Shown piece after piece: positions 7,733-14,835 of a stretch of 41,937 nt of DNA. The notes below the pieces were generated by a model that was not told the origin of the DNA, made no database searches, and was given only the letters and a program-made list of their open reading frames with translations. Origin of the DNA: Thiohalocapsa halophila (GTDB lineage: Bacteria; Pseudomonadota; Gammaproteobacteria; Chromatiales; Chromatiaceae); contig NZ_NRRV01000052.1 of assembly GCF_016583825.1 (NCBI RefSeq), positions 1 to 41,937 on the forward strand, read 5' to 3'. Position numbers and translations under genes: made by a program. How positions within the stretch are numbered: position 1 is the first letter of the stretch; the number at the start of each line of letters is the position of its first letter.

Positions 7733-10027
7733 GTGCGGCTGCTGATCGCAATGGGGATGCTCGCGAGCGCCCTCGGCATCGCAGCCGCCCAAGCCGCCCC
7801 CCCGCGAGCTGCTCCCTCGGCCGACTTCGCCGGCAGCAGCCGCTGTGCCGCCTGCCACGAGGCGGAGCTCGCCCGCTGGCGGGGCTCCCATCACGACCTG
7901 GCCATGGCGGAGCCGACCGAGACAACCGTGCTGGGCGATTTCGACGACGCCGAGCTCACCGCGCACGGCGTCACCTCGCGCTTCTTCCGCCGCGACGGCG
8001 ACTGGCTGGTGCGCACCGACGGGCCAGACGGTGAGCTCACGGATTACCGCATCGCCTACACCTTCGGTTGGGAGCCGCTGCAGCAGTATCTCATTGCACT
8101 TCCCGGCGGCCGTTTGCAGGCCCTTGGACTTGCCTGGGACAGCCGGCCTGCCGCAGAGGGCGGTCAACGCTGGTTTCATCTCTATCCGAACGCGCCCGAG
8201 ATGGGGCCGAAGCACCCGCTGCACTGGACTGCACCGGATCAGACCTGGAACTACCAGTGTGCGGAGTGCCACTCCACGGGCCTTCGCAAAGGCTACGACC
8301 TGAACAGCGATCGCTACGCGACGACCTGGGCCGAGATCGATGTCGCCTGCGAGGCCTGCCACGGGCCGGCGTCCGCGCATGTCGAGCAGGCCGAGGCCGT
8401 CGCCGCCGGCAACAGTGATGCCTGGAGCCAAGACAAAGGTCTGCCGATTACCCTCGGCGAGGCCCGGGATGCGCGTTGGCTGATCGACGCCGACACCGGC
8501 CTGCCGCGCCGCTCGACGCCCCGAGCCAGCCGTGCCGAGACCCAGCTCTGCGCCCGCTGCCATTCCCGCCGGGGCCAGATCCATGCCTGGCAGCCACCGG
8601 GGCGCCCGCTCGGCGACAGCCACCAGCTCGCCCTCCTGGAGCCCGGCCTGTACCACGCCGACGGGCAGATCCTCGATGAGGTCTTTGTCCACGGCTCCTT
8701 TCTGCAAAGCCGCATGTACGCCGCCGGCGTCACCTGCACCGACTGCCACGACCCCCACAGCCTTCAGCTCAAAGCCGACGGCGATGAGGTCTGCGCGCAA
8801 TGCCATCCCGCGGCGCGCTATGCCACGCCCGAGCATCACCACCATGCGCCCGGCAGCGCCGGGGCCAGCTGCATCGGCTGTCACATGCCGCAGCGCAAGT
8901 ACATGGTCATCGACGCCCGGGCCGATCACAGCATCCGCATTCCCCGCCCGGACCTCAGTGCCGGGATCGGCACGCCGAACGCCTGTGGCCAGTGTCACGC
9001 CGACCGCAGCCCAGACTGGGCGACCGCGAGCATGCAGGACTGGTACGGCGACGCCTGGTCCAAGCGCCCTCACTACGGCGCGGCGATCGCCGCCGGCCGC
9101 AGTGGTGCAGTGGATGCGCCGGAGCAACTGCTCGCGCTCGCCGCCGACACCCACCAGCCCGGCATCGCCCGCGCCACCGCCGTGGAGCTGTTGCAGCCTC
9201 GGCTGCAGCCGGAGCACCTGCGGGCCCTGCCGCCGCTGCTCGCAGACGCGGACCCGCTGGTGCGCCGAAGCGCCCTCGGCTGGCTCGAGGCGGCCGACGC
9301 CCAGCTGCGGCATCGGTTCGGCATGCCCATGCTCGACGACCCCGTCCGGAGCGTTCGCCTCGCCGCTGCGCGGGCGCTCGCCCCGCTGATGCGCTACGAG
9401 CTGCCGGCGCCCGAGCGGCAAGCGCTGGCGGCCGGACTGCGCGCCTACAATGACGCACAGCTGGTCAATGCCGAGCGGCCCGAGTCGCACCTGAACATCG
9501 GCTTGGCGGAGATGGCCCGAGGCAAGGTCGCCATGGCCCGAAAGGCCTATCAGCAGGCGTTGGCGCTCGACCCGGCCTTTGTCCCGGCCTATGTGAACCT
9601 GGCGGATCTCTACCGTGCGCTCGGCTCCGACACCGAGGCCGAGGAGACGCTGCGCGCCGGCCTCGGACAGGCGCCGGACAGCGCGGCCCTTCATCACGCC
9701 CTCGGTCTGCTCAAGGTGCGCCAGAAGCAGCCGCAGCAGGCGATCGAGGCCCTGCGGAAAGCGGCGGTGCTGGCGCCGGACAATGCCCGCTACGCCTACG
9801 TCTATGCGCTCGCGCTCAACGGGCAGGGCGACCGCGACGAGGCGCTGGCGGTCCTGACCAAGGCCAACCGGACCTCGCCGGCAGACCGGGACATCTTGAT
9901 CGCCTTGGTCACGATCAATCGCGACGCAGGCAACAGCGCCTCAGCGGCGAGCTTCGCCCGAGCGCTGCAGGAGCGCTGGCCCTCAGACCCTCAGGCCAAA
10001 GCGCTGATCAAGGAGCTTGAGCCATAG
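7733..10027 (+). CDS. Octaheme c-type cytochrome with HEAT-like and TPR domains
   Basis: The start is taken as GTG at 7733 because it opens a signal peptide (VRLLIAMGMLASALGIAAAQA). The longer frame from 7607 lies inside the HAD gene. The 764-residue product has eight CxxCH heme-attachment motifs in order: CAACH, CAECH, CEACH, CARCH, CTDCH, CAQCH, CIGCH and CGQCH (between about 7845 and 9000). A helical HEAT-like section (LLADADPLVRRSALGWLE) and about four C-terminal TPRs (for example AYVNLADLYRALGSD and HALGLLKVRQKQPQQA) follow. This resembles multiheme cytochromes of the cytochrome c554-like plus TPR type. It would be a periplasmic electron carrier or redox enzyme with a protein-interaction tail. 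Electron donor and acceptor are unknown. Confidence 0.88.
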   Translation: MRLLIAMGMLASALGIAAAQAAPPRAAPSADFAGSSRCAACHEAELARWRGSHHDLAMAEPTETTVLGDFDDAELTAHGVTSRFFRRDGDWLVRTDGPDGELTDYRIAYTFGWEPLQQYLIALPGGRLQALGLAWDSRPAAEGGQRWFHLYPNAPEMGPKHPLHWTAPDQTWNYQCAECHSTGLRKGYDLNSDRYATTWAEIDVACEACHGPASAHVEQAEAVAAGNSDAWSQDKGLPITLGEARDARWLIDADTGLPRRSTPRASRAETQLCARCHSRRGQIHAWQPPGRPLGDSHQLALLEPGLYHADGQILDEVFVHGSFLQSRMYAAGVTCTDCHDPHSLQLKADGDEVCAQCHPAARYATPEHHHHAPGSAGASCIGCHMPQRKYMVIDARADHSIRIPRPDLSAGIGTPNACGQCHADRSPDWATASMQDWYGDAWSKRPHYGAAIAAGRSGAVDAPEQLLALAADTHQPGIARATAVELLQPRLQPEHLRALPPLLADADPLVRRSALGWLEAADAQLRHRFGMPMLDDPVRSVRLAAARALAPLMRYELPAPERQALAAGLRAYNDAQLVNAERPESHLNIGLAEMARGKVAMARKAYQQALALDPAFVPAYVNLADLYRALGSDTEAEETLRAGLGQAPDSAALHHALGLLKVRQKQPQQAIEALRKAAVLAPDNARYAYVYALALNGQGDRDEALAVLTKANRTSPADRDILIALVTINRDAGNSASAASFARALQERWPSDPQAKALIKELEP

Positions 10028-10236
10028 TCCCCCGGTGCTGTCGCCCGTCTCGGTGTCAGGCAGTGGAAGCCATGCAGCCACAACGTGTTCTCGGGCGCTG
10101 ACGCCTCGCTGTTGGCCCACCGGCTTCCGGCCAGCTACCGCCTCTCCCGATGCCAAAATCCGATGACCGCTGACGCGCGCAGAGCCGACGCTCGCCAGAG
10201 GATGCCTGAGTCCAGATCGATCCGGGAGGGTACCCA

Positions 10237-10470
10237 ATGCAGGTTTCAAGATGGGGCAACAGCCTGGCGGTGCGCCTGCCCGCCGCAGTGGTCGAGGCGC
10301 TCGAACTGCAAGAGGGCGATGACATCGAGATCCAAGTCGAAGGATCGCGGAGCTTAAAGGTACGCAAGGTATCCGATAGCCGGGAACTGCTAGCGCGGCT
10401 GCGCAAGTACCGCGGGCGTCTACCCGATGGGTTCCGTTTCGATCGGCTCGAGGCCCATGAGCGAGGCTAA
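10237..10470 (+). CDS. vapB: AbrB/MazE-type antitoxin (VapB)
   Basis: The 77-residue protein has the swapped-hairpin AbrB fold signature: MQVSRWGNSLAVRLPAA followed by LELQEGDDIEIQVEG. The C-terminal part with FDR and acidic residues would bind the toxin. A strong Shine-Dalgarno (GGGAGGG) lies seven bases upstream of the ATG. The stop codon lies inside the PIN toxin gene (14-base overlap), the usual VapBC layout. It probably represses its own promoter. Positions 10028-10236 upstream contain no other gene. Confidence 0.88.
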   Translation: MQVSRWGNSLAVRLPAAVVEALELQEGDDIEIQVEGSRSLKVRKVSDSRELLARLRKYRGRLPDGFRFDRLEAHERG

Positions 10471-11035
10471 CGCCTTCTTCGATACCAATGTGCTGCTGTA
10501 CCTGTTGTCCAACGACGCTGCGAAGGCGGACCGGGCCGAAGCCCTGCTCGCCGCCGGTGGCGTCATCAGCGTGCAGGTCTTGAACGAATTCGCAGCCATC
10601 GCTTCACGCAAGCTCGGCTTGGCTTGGTCGGAGATTCGCGAGATGTTGGGAACGGTGCAGTCGCTGTGTCAGGTCGAACCGATGACCGTCGCCACCCACG
10701 CGCGTGGACTCGCGATCGCCGAGCGCTACGGGTTCTCGATCGACGATTCGCTGATCGTTGCAGCTGCGCTGCTGGCTGGTTGTGAGGTGGTGTGGACCGA
10801 AGACCATGCAAGATGGACAGCCCATCGAGGACCAATTGACCGTGAAGAACCCCTTCCCCACGTCCTGAACCGACTCGGCTCAATCCAGCGCCGTCCCCGC
10901 GTTCCAGGTGGGCCTATCTTCGAGGTATCTGCTGAGCGTGGGACGATCACTCTTTGGCGAGGCGTCGGATCTCCGTGCCCAGCGGAGGAGCGAGCCGGTA
11001 GCCGATCTCGCTCAGGCGCTCAAGCTCGGGGGTGA
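10457..11035 (+). CDS. vapC: PIN-domain toxin (VapC) with frameshifted C-terminus
   Basis: The start ATG at 10457 overlaps the antitoxin gene. The first part is a normal VapC: FFDTNVLLYLLS (first active-site Asp), VLNEFAAIA (Glu), SIDDSLIVAAALLAGC (Asp) and WTED (fourth acidic residue). Compared with the second copy of this gene end at 14357-14568, one extra A is present at 10806, directly after WTED. Without it the frame would end at 10868 after 136 residues (LQDGQ...LTVKNPF). With it, the last 21 or so residues are replaced by an unrelated tail to 11035, for 192 residues in total. All four acidic residues lie before the shift, so some activity is possible, but the last strand of the fold is lost. 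Confidence 0.75.
   Translation: MSEANAFFDTNVLLYLLSNDAAKADRAEALLAAGGVISVQVLNEFAAIASRKLGLAWSEIREMLGTVQSLCQVEPMTVATHARGLAIAERYGFSIDDSLIVAAALLAGCEVVWTEDHARWTAHRGPIDREEPLPHVLNRLGSIQRRPRVPGGPIFEVSAERGTITLWRGVGSPCPAEERAGSRSRSGAQARG
10656..10876 (+). repeat. Direct repeat copy 1 (vapC 3' end)
   Basis: This 221-base segment is repeated at 14357-14576 with roughly 90% identity by eye and one indel (extra A at 10806 here). About 30 further bases after it (10871-10904) match 14808-14840, so the second copy is interrupted by about 230 bases at that point. Confidence 0.85.
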
Positions 11036-11207
11036 CCGAAGAGCGTCGTCCCGCTCGTTTGGCGCCCACGAGGAGGCCGCCGGTGCCGACGATGCGGATG
11101 CCGCGACGGCGTGCCACAGCGCGGCCCCTGCGCTCATCAATGAGTAGGAAGCGACATGCAATCTCTTCGGCGAGCTGGGTCGCTTCTGCCTCTTCTGGAT
11201 GGTGATC
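10947..11207 (-). pseudogene. C-terminal half of a DUF3368 (PIN-like) toxin
   Basis: Reading the minus strand gives an 86-codon frame without a start codon. It contains HPEEAEATQLAEEI, FLLIDERRGRAVARRRGIRIVGTGG and LLVGAKRAGRRSSVTPELERL, then SEIGYRLAPPLGTEIRRLAKE and a stop. This is the diagnostic C-terminal half of DUF3368 proteins: acidic residue in LLIDE, then the Arg-rich and Gly-rich segments. An in-frame TGA lies just before it at 11208-11210. The matching N-terminal half lies at 13712-13873 on the same strand, so this is probably one toxin gene broken by insertion or rearrangement, with about 30 residues lost. Confidence 0.75.
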
Positions 11208-11219
11208 TCACCGACTCGA

Positions 11220-11672
11220 TCATGTGCAGCCGTTGCCGGGTGCGACCGGTGTCTCATCGGCCGGCACTCGCACCGGCGGCGCACACCCGAGCCGTCGCGC
11301 GCGGCGGGCGAAGCGGCGATCATCGAAGGTGTAGAGGGCCTCGCAATGGTCACTGCCGGCTAGGTGCAGGGCATCGGCGAAGTCCATACCTGCCGTGGTC
11401 AAAGGCAGGGCGGCGGCGACGCGCTCGGACTCTTCGGTGTTGATGTGACCGAGGCCGAGCAGGTGTTCGAAGACGCTGACGATCTGTGGGGCCTCGAAGC
11501 GATAGAAGGCCCGCAGGACCCATTCCAGCTCCAACACCACGGTCAGGGGTACGAACAGGCTGGGGTTGTTCGTCATGATCGCTCGCGCGATGGGGCGCTG
11601 CTTGGCGGCCTCCGGGTCGTTCGGGTCGTCGACGTAGAAGCGGGCGAGGATATTGGTATCAAGGGCGATCAT
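11220..11672 (-). CDS. vapC: PIN-domain toxin (VapC)
   Basis: From the ATG at 11672 the product is 150 residues. It begins MIALDTNILARFYVDD (first Asp), has LTVVLELEWVLRAFYRF (Glu) and GMDFADALHLAGSDHC (third Asp), and ends near TFDDRRFARRARRLG (fourth acidic position). All residues of a VapC-type Mg2+-dependent ribonuclease are present. It overlaps the antitoxin gene by 14 bases. The frame extends further upstream, but the PIN fold starts at this Met. The last 15 or so residues are unrelated to typical VapC ends. Confidence 0.88.
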   Translation of the reverse strand: MIALDTNILARFYVDDPNDPEAAKQRPIARAIMTNNPSLFVPLTVVLELEWVLRAFYRFEAPQIVSVFEHLLGLGHINTEESERVAAALPLTTAGMDFADALHLAGSDHCEALYTFDDRRFARRARRLGCAPPVRVPADETPVAPGNGCT

Positions 11673-11919
11673 CGGCCTCGGCCCGCATCGCCTCCGCCAC
11701 GTCGAAGTCCGCAAGGCGCCGCTCCCCCGGGAGGTCGCAGCGCAGCATACCGTAGCCGTCCTCGGCGCGGGAAGGCGGTATCGACTTCAGCGGGCGTATC
11801 CGGATGCTGTCCCCTTCCAACGCGAAATCCAGCTTGCTGCCCGGCACCAGACCGAGCCGGCGGCGGATGACGGCGGGGATGACGACCTGACCCTTGTCGG
11901 AGACGGTGACTGTCGGCAT
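11659..11919 (-). CDS. vapB: AbrB/SpoVT-type antitoxin (VapB)
   Basis: The 86-residue protein opens with MPTVTVSDKGQVVIPAVIRR, the classic AbrB-family DNA-binding hairpin, followed by LGLVPGSKLDFALEGDSIRIRPL. The acidic C-terminus (FDVAEAMRAEADDRP) would block the toxin. It is transcribed with and upstream of the PIN toxin on the minus strand. A palindrome 17 bases before its start codon is a likely autoregulatory operator. Confidence 0.9.
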   Translation of the reverse strand: MPTVTVSDKGQVVIPAVIRRRLGLVPGSKLDFALEGDSIRIRPLKSIPPSRAEDGYGMLRCDLPGERRLADFDVAEAMRAEADDRP

Positions 11920-11935
11920 GCTTTTTCCTCGATTT

Positions 11936-11948
11936 CTTACCTGGTAAG
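11936..11948. promoter_or_regulatory. Palindrome CTTACC-T-GGTAAG, candidate operator of vapBC
   Basis: This is a perfect 13-base palindrome centred on one T, lying just upstream of the minus-strand vapB start. Type II antitoxins of the AbrB type commonly bind such palindromes in their own promoter; binding here is inferred. Confidence 0.5.
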
Positions 11949-12329
11949 AGGCCCCCTGAATCTAGCACGCGTGTCCGCGACCGGCAACTCACGGCAGCCT
12001 GCAGCGCAGGGGCCGACCCCGGGCGCTCTCACCCTACCGGATCTCTTCATCTGTCTCGGGGAAAACGGGCCGTACCACGGTTTCCCTCCTCTACACAGCC
12101 CCTAGGCTCCGCATTCCGGGCTCAGGAAACGATTCGGCTGCGCCGTTGCATGAGCTGTGGGCACAGCTCGATGCCCTGCCTGTTGATGGCAGCGAGGCTC
12201 AGACCTAGGCCAGCGCGTCGGCGTGAGCGAGCAGGACGATCTGATCGGGGACCCGATCGCGGAGGTCGCCCGCTCCCATGGGGGTGGCGATGGAGACCTA
12301 TCTCGCATTCGCAGGTCAGGACGACTGGG
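11949..12329. other. Gap without an intact gene
   Basis: About 380 bases between the vapBC operator and the phosphatase fragment hold no intact gene. Minus-strand frames in 12170-12320 could be further decayed pieces of the phosphatase-type pseudogene, but no motif can be named. Confidence 0.35.
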
Positions 12330-12494
12330 ACCGGTCGCGAGCGAGCCGTGACCGACGATGGTCTCGGTGTTGGCGTGCTGGTAATGGGCGTTGGTGTAGT
12401 GGACGCCCTCCTCCATCAGGTTGGGGAAGCCGCCGTCGCCGAACAGGTGCGCATACCGGTTTGGCAGATCGCCGCGCAGGGCGTCGACGGTAAT
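12330..12494 (-). pseudogene. Fragment of an alkaline-phosphatase-superfamily protein
   Basis: One minus-strand frame encodes ITVDALRGDLPNRYAHLFG followed by GVHYTNAHYQHANTETIVGH and GSLATG. The pattern of a metal-binding Asp near the N-terminus followed by the nucleophile region in HANTETIVGHGSLATG is that of PafA/phosphodiesterase-type alkaline phosphatases. The normal Phe before Asp-Ala is altered, and homology stops after LATG (expected to continue for several hundred residues). No signal peptide precedes it. It is a short relic. Confidence 0.55.
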
Positions 12495-12559
12495 GGGCGT
12501 CTGAAGATCAGCCCATGGCCCGGTCCGGAAGGCGCGGCGGGCGACGATCCATGCTAGCC

Positions 12560-12576
12560 TTGGCAAGGATTGCCAA
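12560..12576. promoter_or_regulatory. Inverted repeat TTGGCAA-GGA-TTGCCAA, candidate parDE operator
   Basis: This perfect 7-base inverted repeat with a 3-base spacer ends 17 bases before the parD start codon. Its position fits autoregulation by the ParD ribbon-helix-helix protein. Confidence 0.55.
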
Positions 12577-12593
12577 ATTGCGGAGCCTCAGCT

Positions 12594-12833
12594 ATGGCCA
12601 CCATGAACATCTCCCTCCCGGACGACCTGCGGGACTTCGTGAACCGGCAGGTCGCTATGCACAGCTTCTCCAGCACAAGCGAGTATCTCCGTGAGCTGAT
12701 TCGGCGCGAGCGCGACATTGAGATGCTGCGCAACAAGCTGCTGGCCGGGCGCGACTCCGGGCCGGCGGTACCCATCGACGACGCCTGGTTCGCACAGTTA
12801 CGGGTACAGGCCGCCGCCGATATCGCCGAGTGA
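12594..12833 (+). CDS. parD: ParD-like ribbon-helix-helix antitoxin
   Basis: From ATG 12594 the product is 79 residues. MNISLPDDLRDFVNRQV is the beta-strand and first helix of a ribbon-helix-helix DNA-binding fold. FSSTSEYLRELIRRERDIEMLRNKLLAGRDSG is the helix and toxin-binding region typical of ParD. The ATG at 12603 (MNISLP) is an alternative start; the longer track from 12570 lacks support because it runs through the operator. The parE toxin follows after nine bases. Confidence 0.88.
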   Translation: MATMNISLPDDLRDFVNRQVAMHSFSSTSEYLRELIRRERDIEMLRNKLLAGRDSGPAVPIDDAWFAQLRVQAAADIAE

Positions 12834-12842
12834 TCGGCCCGC

Positions 12843-13181
12843 ATGACAGATAGAACGCTGCAACTCCGACCGCTCGCACAGGCGGACATCGACGCAATCC
12901 TCGCGTACTTGCGTGCCGAAGGCGGACCGGGCTTGGCCGGCAAGTTTGCGCAGCTGCTCGAAGACGCACTGCGTACCCTCGCGACGCATCCGGCCATCGG
13001 CTCCCGGCGCTACGCGGACCTGCTGGGCATCCCCGGGCTGCGCAGCTGGCCGATCAAGCAGTCGGCGTATCTGATCTTCTATGTGGACGACGCCGGGCAG
13101 CTCGACATCTGGCGCGTCCTGCACGCTCGCCGAGATATCTCGGCACTGCTGGGCGAAGGCGACTCGCCAGACGCGGAGTAG
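12843..13181 (+). CDS. parE: ParE/RelE-superfamily toxin
   Basis: The 112-residue protein shows the ParE pattern: LQLRPLAQADIDAILAYL at the N-terminus, a helical hairpin (FAQLLEDALRTLATHPAIGSRR), and the C-terminal strands SAYLIFYVDDAGQLDIWRVLHARRDI. The final LHARRDI is the usual family ending. ParE members inhibit DNA gyrase; the target here is inferred from family. It is paired with the ParD-like gene upstream, and all core elements look intact. Confidence 0.9.
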   Translation: MTDRTLQLRPLAQADIDAILAYLRAEGGPGLAGKFAQLLEDALRTLATHPAIGSRRYADLLGIPGLRSWPIKQSAYLIFYVDDAGQLDIWRVLHARRDISALLGEGDSPDAE

Positions 13182-13196
13182 GTTGGGCCGACGCAA

Positions 13197-13237
13197 GGGG
13201 GAGCAGGGTCAGTTCTAGGGGGAGCAGGGTCAGTTCT
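13197..13237. repeat. Tandem 20-bp direct repeat next to the RAYT remnant
   Basis: The 20-base sequence beginning GGGGGAGCAGGGTC occurs at 13197-13216 and 13218-13237, separated by one base. It abuts the 3' end of the transposase remnant, where RAYT-type genes often carry such GGGTCAG-rich ends. The stop codon of the transposase frame lies within the second copy. Confidence 0.7.
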
Positions 13238-13729
13238 CGCATTGTTGCATCGCGGTTCGGACAATCCGTCCGACGGTCGAGAGATGGATGCCGAAATACG
13301 CGGCGATGGCTGCGTAGCTGTAGGCGCCTGTCGCGTACGCGGCCAAGATCGCTGAGTTTCGATCGGGATGGGATTGCGCAATCTCCGCCAACGGGGCCGG
13401 CGGCGGACGCCGCTGAATGTTGGGCACACTCAGCCGGTCGCCTTTGATGTTCGCCGCCGCCTGCATCTTCTCTACGAACGTCTCGTCGCCAAGGTAAACC
13501 TGCTGGCGCAGGTTCTGCCAGATGTCGCGCCCGAGTCCTTCGAGAACGAACCGCCTGTAGCGCGCCTGCGCGCGATCGCGATCCTCTGCAAACTGCCTCA
13601 ACACGAAATCCGTCTCGAGCCATGGTGGAGTCGTGCTCTCACCGGCCGTCGCCCGATAGCTGCTCCAAAACCATTGCTCCGGATCTTGGACCATGCCCGC
13701 CCGCACGGGATTCAGTACAATTGTGCACC
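13230..13729 (-). pseudogene. REP-associated tyrosine transposase (RAYT) remnant, 5' truncated
   Basis: The frame contains TIVLNPVRAGMVQDPEQWFW and SSYRATAG, the conserved C-terminal end of the Y1_Tnp domain. A helical domain with a DnaA-like or Trp-repressor-like HTH (AYATGAYSYAAIAAYFGIHLSTVGRIVR) follows. The N-terminal catalytic half (HUH and Tyr) is missing. Upstream of about 13729 the sequence switches to the N-terminal part of a DUF3368 toxin gene on the same strand. The remnant therefore cannot transpose. Confidence 0.75.
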
Positions 13730-13873
13730 CGGTCGAGCTAAATCGAGTCGGAGCCCGTCCGAGACCGCCGTCGGCACCACGACGGGTCCGGAGAGATGAT
13801 GGAGTAGTTGGAGCCTAGCGATACGGGCGAGAGCGACGAGTGGACCGGCGTCGGCGACGACAACCCGGCTCAT
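13712..13873 (-). pseudogene. N-terminal third of a DUF3368 (PIN-like) toxin
   Basis: The ATG overlaps the antitoxin stop codon as ATGA. The 53-codon frame reads MSRVVVADAGPLVALARIAR, then LQLLHHLSGPVVVPTAVSDG and LRLDLARPGAQ, before running into the transposase remnant and stopping at 13712. The first active-site Asp (VADAGPL) is present. DUF3368 proteins are about 155-165 residues and end as the frame at 10947-11207 does, so this looks like the front end of that broken gene. It cannot encode an active toxin. Confidence 0.7.
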
Positions 13874-14202
13874 CGCATCGCATCCAGCTCCCCTGCAAGC
13901 TCCTCTGTCGAGTAGTCGACGGCGGGGATGCCGGCTTCATGGAGCAACTCCATGAAGTCTTCTTGGGAAAGGCCGGCAACCTTAGCGGCTTTGGCAAGAG
14001 AGAGTTCGCCGGCCTCGAACAGGTTCAACGCAAGTGCTCGGTGGACGCCGCTGTCCAACAGCCTCTGATCGAAAGGGACTGCGACGATGGCGGGACGGCC
14101 GTTCTTGGTGATCAGTGAGACCTGTCCGCGTGCGGCGTCGGAGAGCAGTTCGCCGGAGCGTTGGCGCAGGTCGCGGGCGGTGAATACGTCCAAACTCTCC
14201 AC
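13870..14202 (-). CDS. Phd/YefM-UPF0175 fused antitoxin
   Basis: Starting at GTG 14202 (GAGG eight bases upstream) the product is 110 residues; starts at 14226 (GTG) or 14247 (ATG) are alternatives. The first half is a Phd/YefM fold (FTARDLRQRSGELLSDAARG, LITKNGRPAIVAVPFD). The second half is UPF0175-like (HRALALNLFEAGELSLAKAA, AGLSQEDFMELLHEAGIPAV, DYSTEELAGEL). UPF0175 proteins are the usual partners of DUF3368 PIN toxins, and this gene overlaps the broken DUF3368 start by four bases. The antitoxin therefore seems to outlive its toxin. Autoregulation is likely but no operator was identified. Confidence 0.8.
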   Translation of the reverse strand: MESLDVFTARDLRQRSGELLSDAARGQVSLITKNGRPAIVAVPFDQRLLDSGVHRALALNLFEAGELSLAKAAKVAGLSQEDFMELLHEAGIPAVDYSTEELAGELDAMR

Positions 14203-14356
14203 TCTTGGGGCCTCAAAAATGTACACACAAAGCGTAGCACAACGCATTTTGTAGTTCCACGTCCGGCTCGGGCTGTTTGAGGCAATCCCAGTCCGGCATC
14301 GGCCCCGATACACCGTTCCAGGCAGGTGGGTCAGCTGCGCTGAAGCAGCGCACGAC

Positions 14357-14576
14357 TGCAGTCGCTGTGTCAGGTCGAACCGATGACTGTCGCCACCCAC
14401 GAGCGTGGACTCGCGATCGCCGAGCGCTACGGGTTCTCGATCTACCATTCGCTGATCGTTGCAGCTGCGCTGCTGAGTGGTTGCGAGGTGCTGTGGACCG
14501 AAGACCTGCAAGATGGCCAGCGCATCGAGGATCAACTGACCGTGAAGAACCCCTTCGCCACGTCCTGAACCGACTC
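14357..14576 (+). repeat. Direct repeat copy 2 (vapC 3' end)
   Basis: This 220-base segment matches 10656-10876. It lacks the extra A found in copy 1 and therefore preserves the original reading frame of the toxin end. Confidence 0.85.
14383..14568 (+). pseudogene. VapC C-terminal fragment with lost active-site Asp
   Basis: The frame encodes VATHERGLAIAERYGFSIYH, SLIVAAALLSGCEVLWTEDL and a normal end (IEDQLTVKNPFATS). Relative to the intact vapC at 10457, SIDDSLI has become SIYHSLI, so two aspartates including the expected third catalytic one are replaced. The N-terminal half with the first Asp and the Glu is absent. It is a relic of a duplicated toxin. Confidence 0.75.
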
Positions 14577-14835
14577 TTCCAACCTCGGCGTTCTGGGGGG
14601 CGCTCTGGGGACAGAGTACTAAATTACCGTGCGCCAAGTTCGGAGACGGTGCGGCCCGCTCGCGTCGAGCTGGTCGGTGGGGCTGTGCTGCCATCCAGAT
14701 TGGCTCGCCCCCCGAGAGGCGCGCAGCGAGTCGGGGCCGGCGCTGAACGCGTATGCGCACGTTGTCTCGCCGGCCGGCATGCTTCGTCTGGTTAGGGGGC
14801 CACCGACTCGGCTCGATCCAGCGCCGCCCCCCGCG

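Noticed and set aside
7430..9697. Long minus-strand open frame (755 codons) across the cytochrome gene
   Set aside because: It is antisense to an eight-heme cytochrome with clear motifs and has low-complexity Gly/Arg/Ala-rich content, as expected of a high-GC shadow frame.
14605..14630. GGGGACAGAGTACT-type sequence resembling RAYT-associated ends
   Set aside because: I recalled a similar pattern near RAYT genes, but a single copy without a partner is not enough to call an element end.
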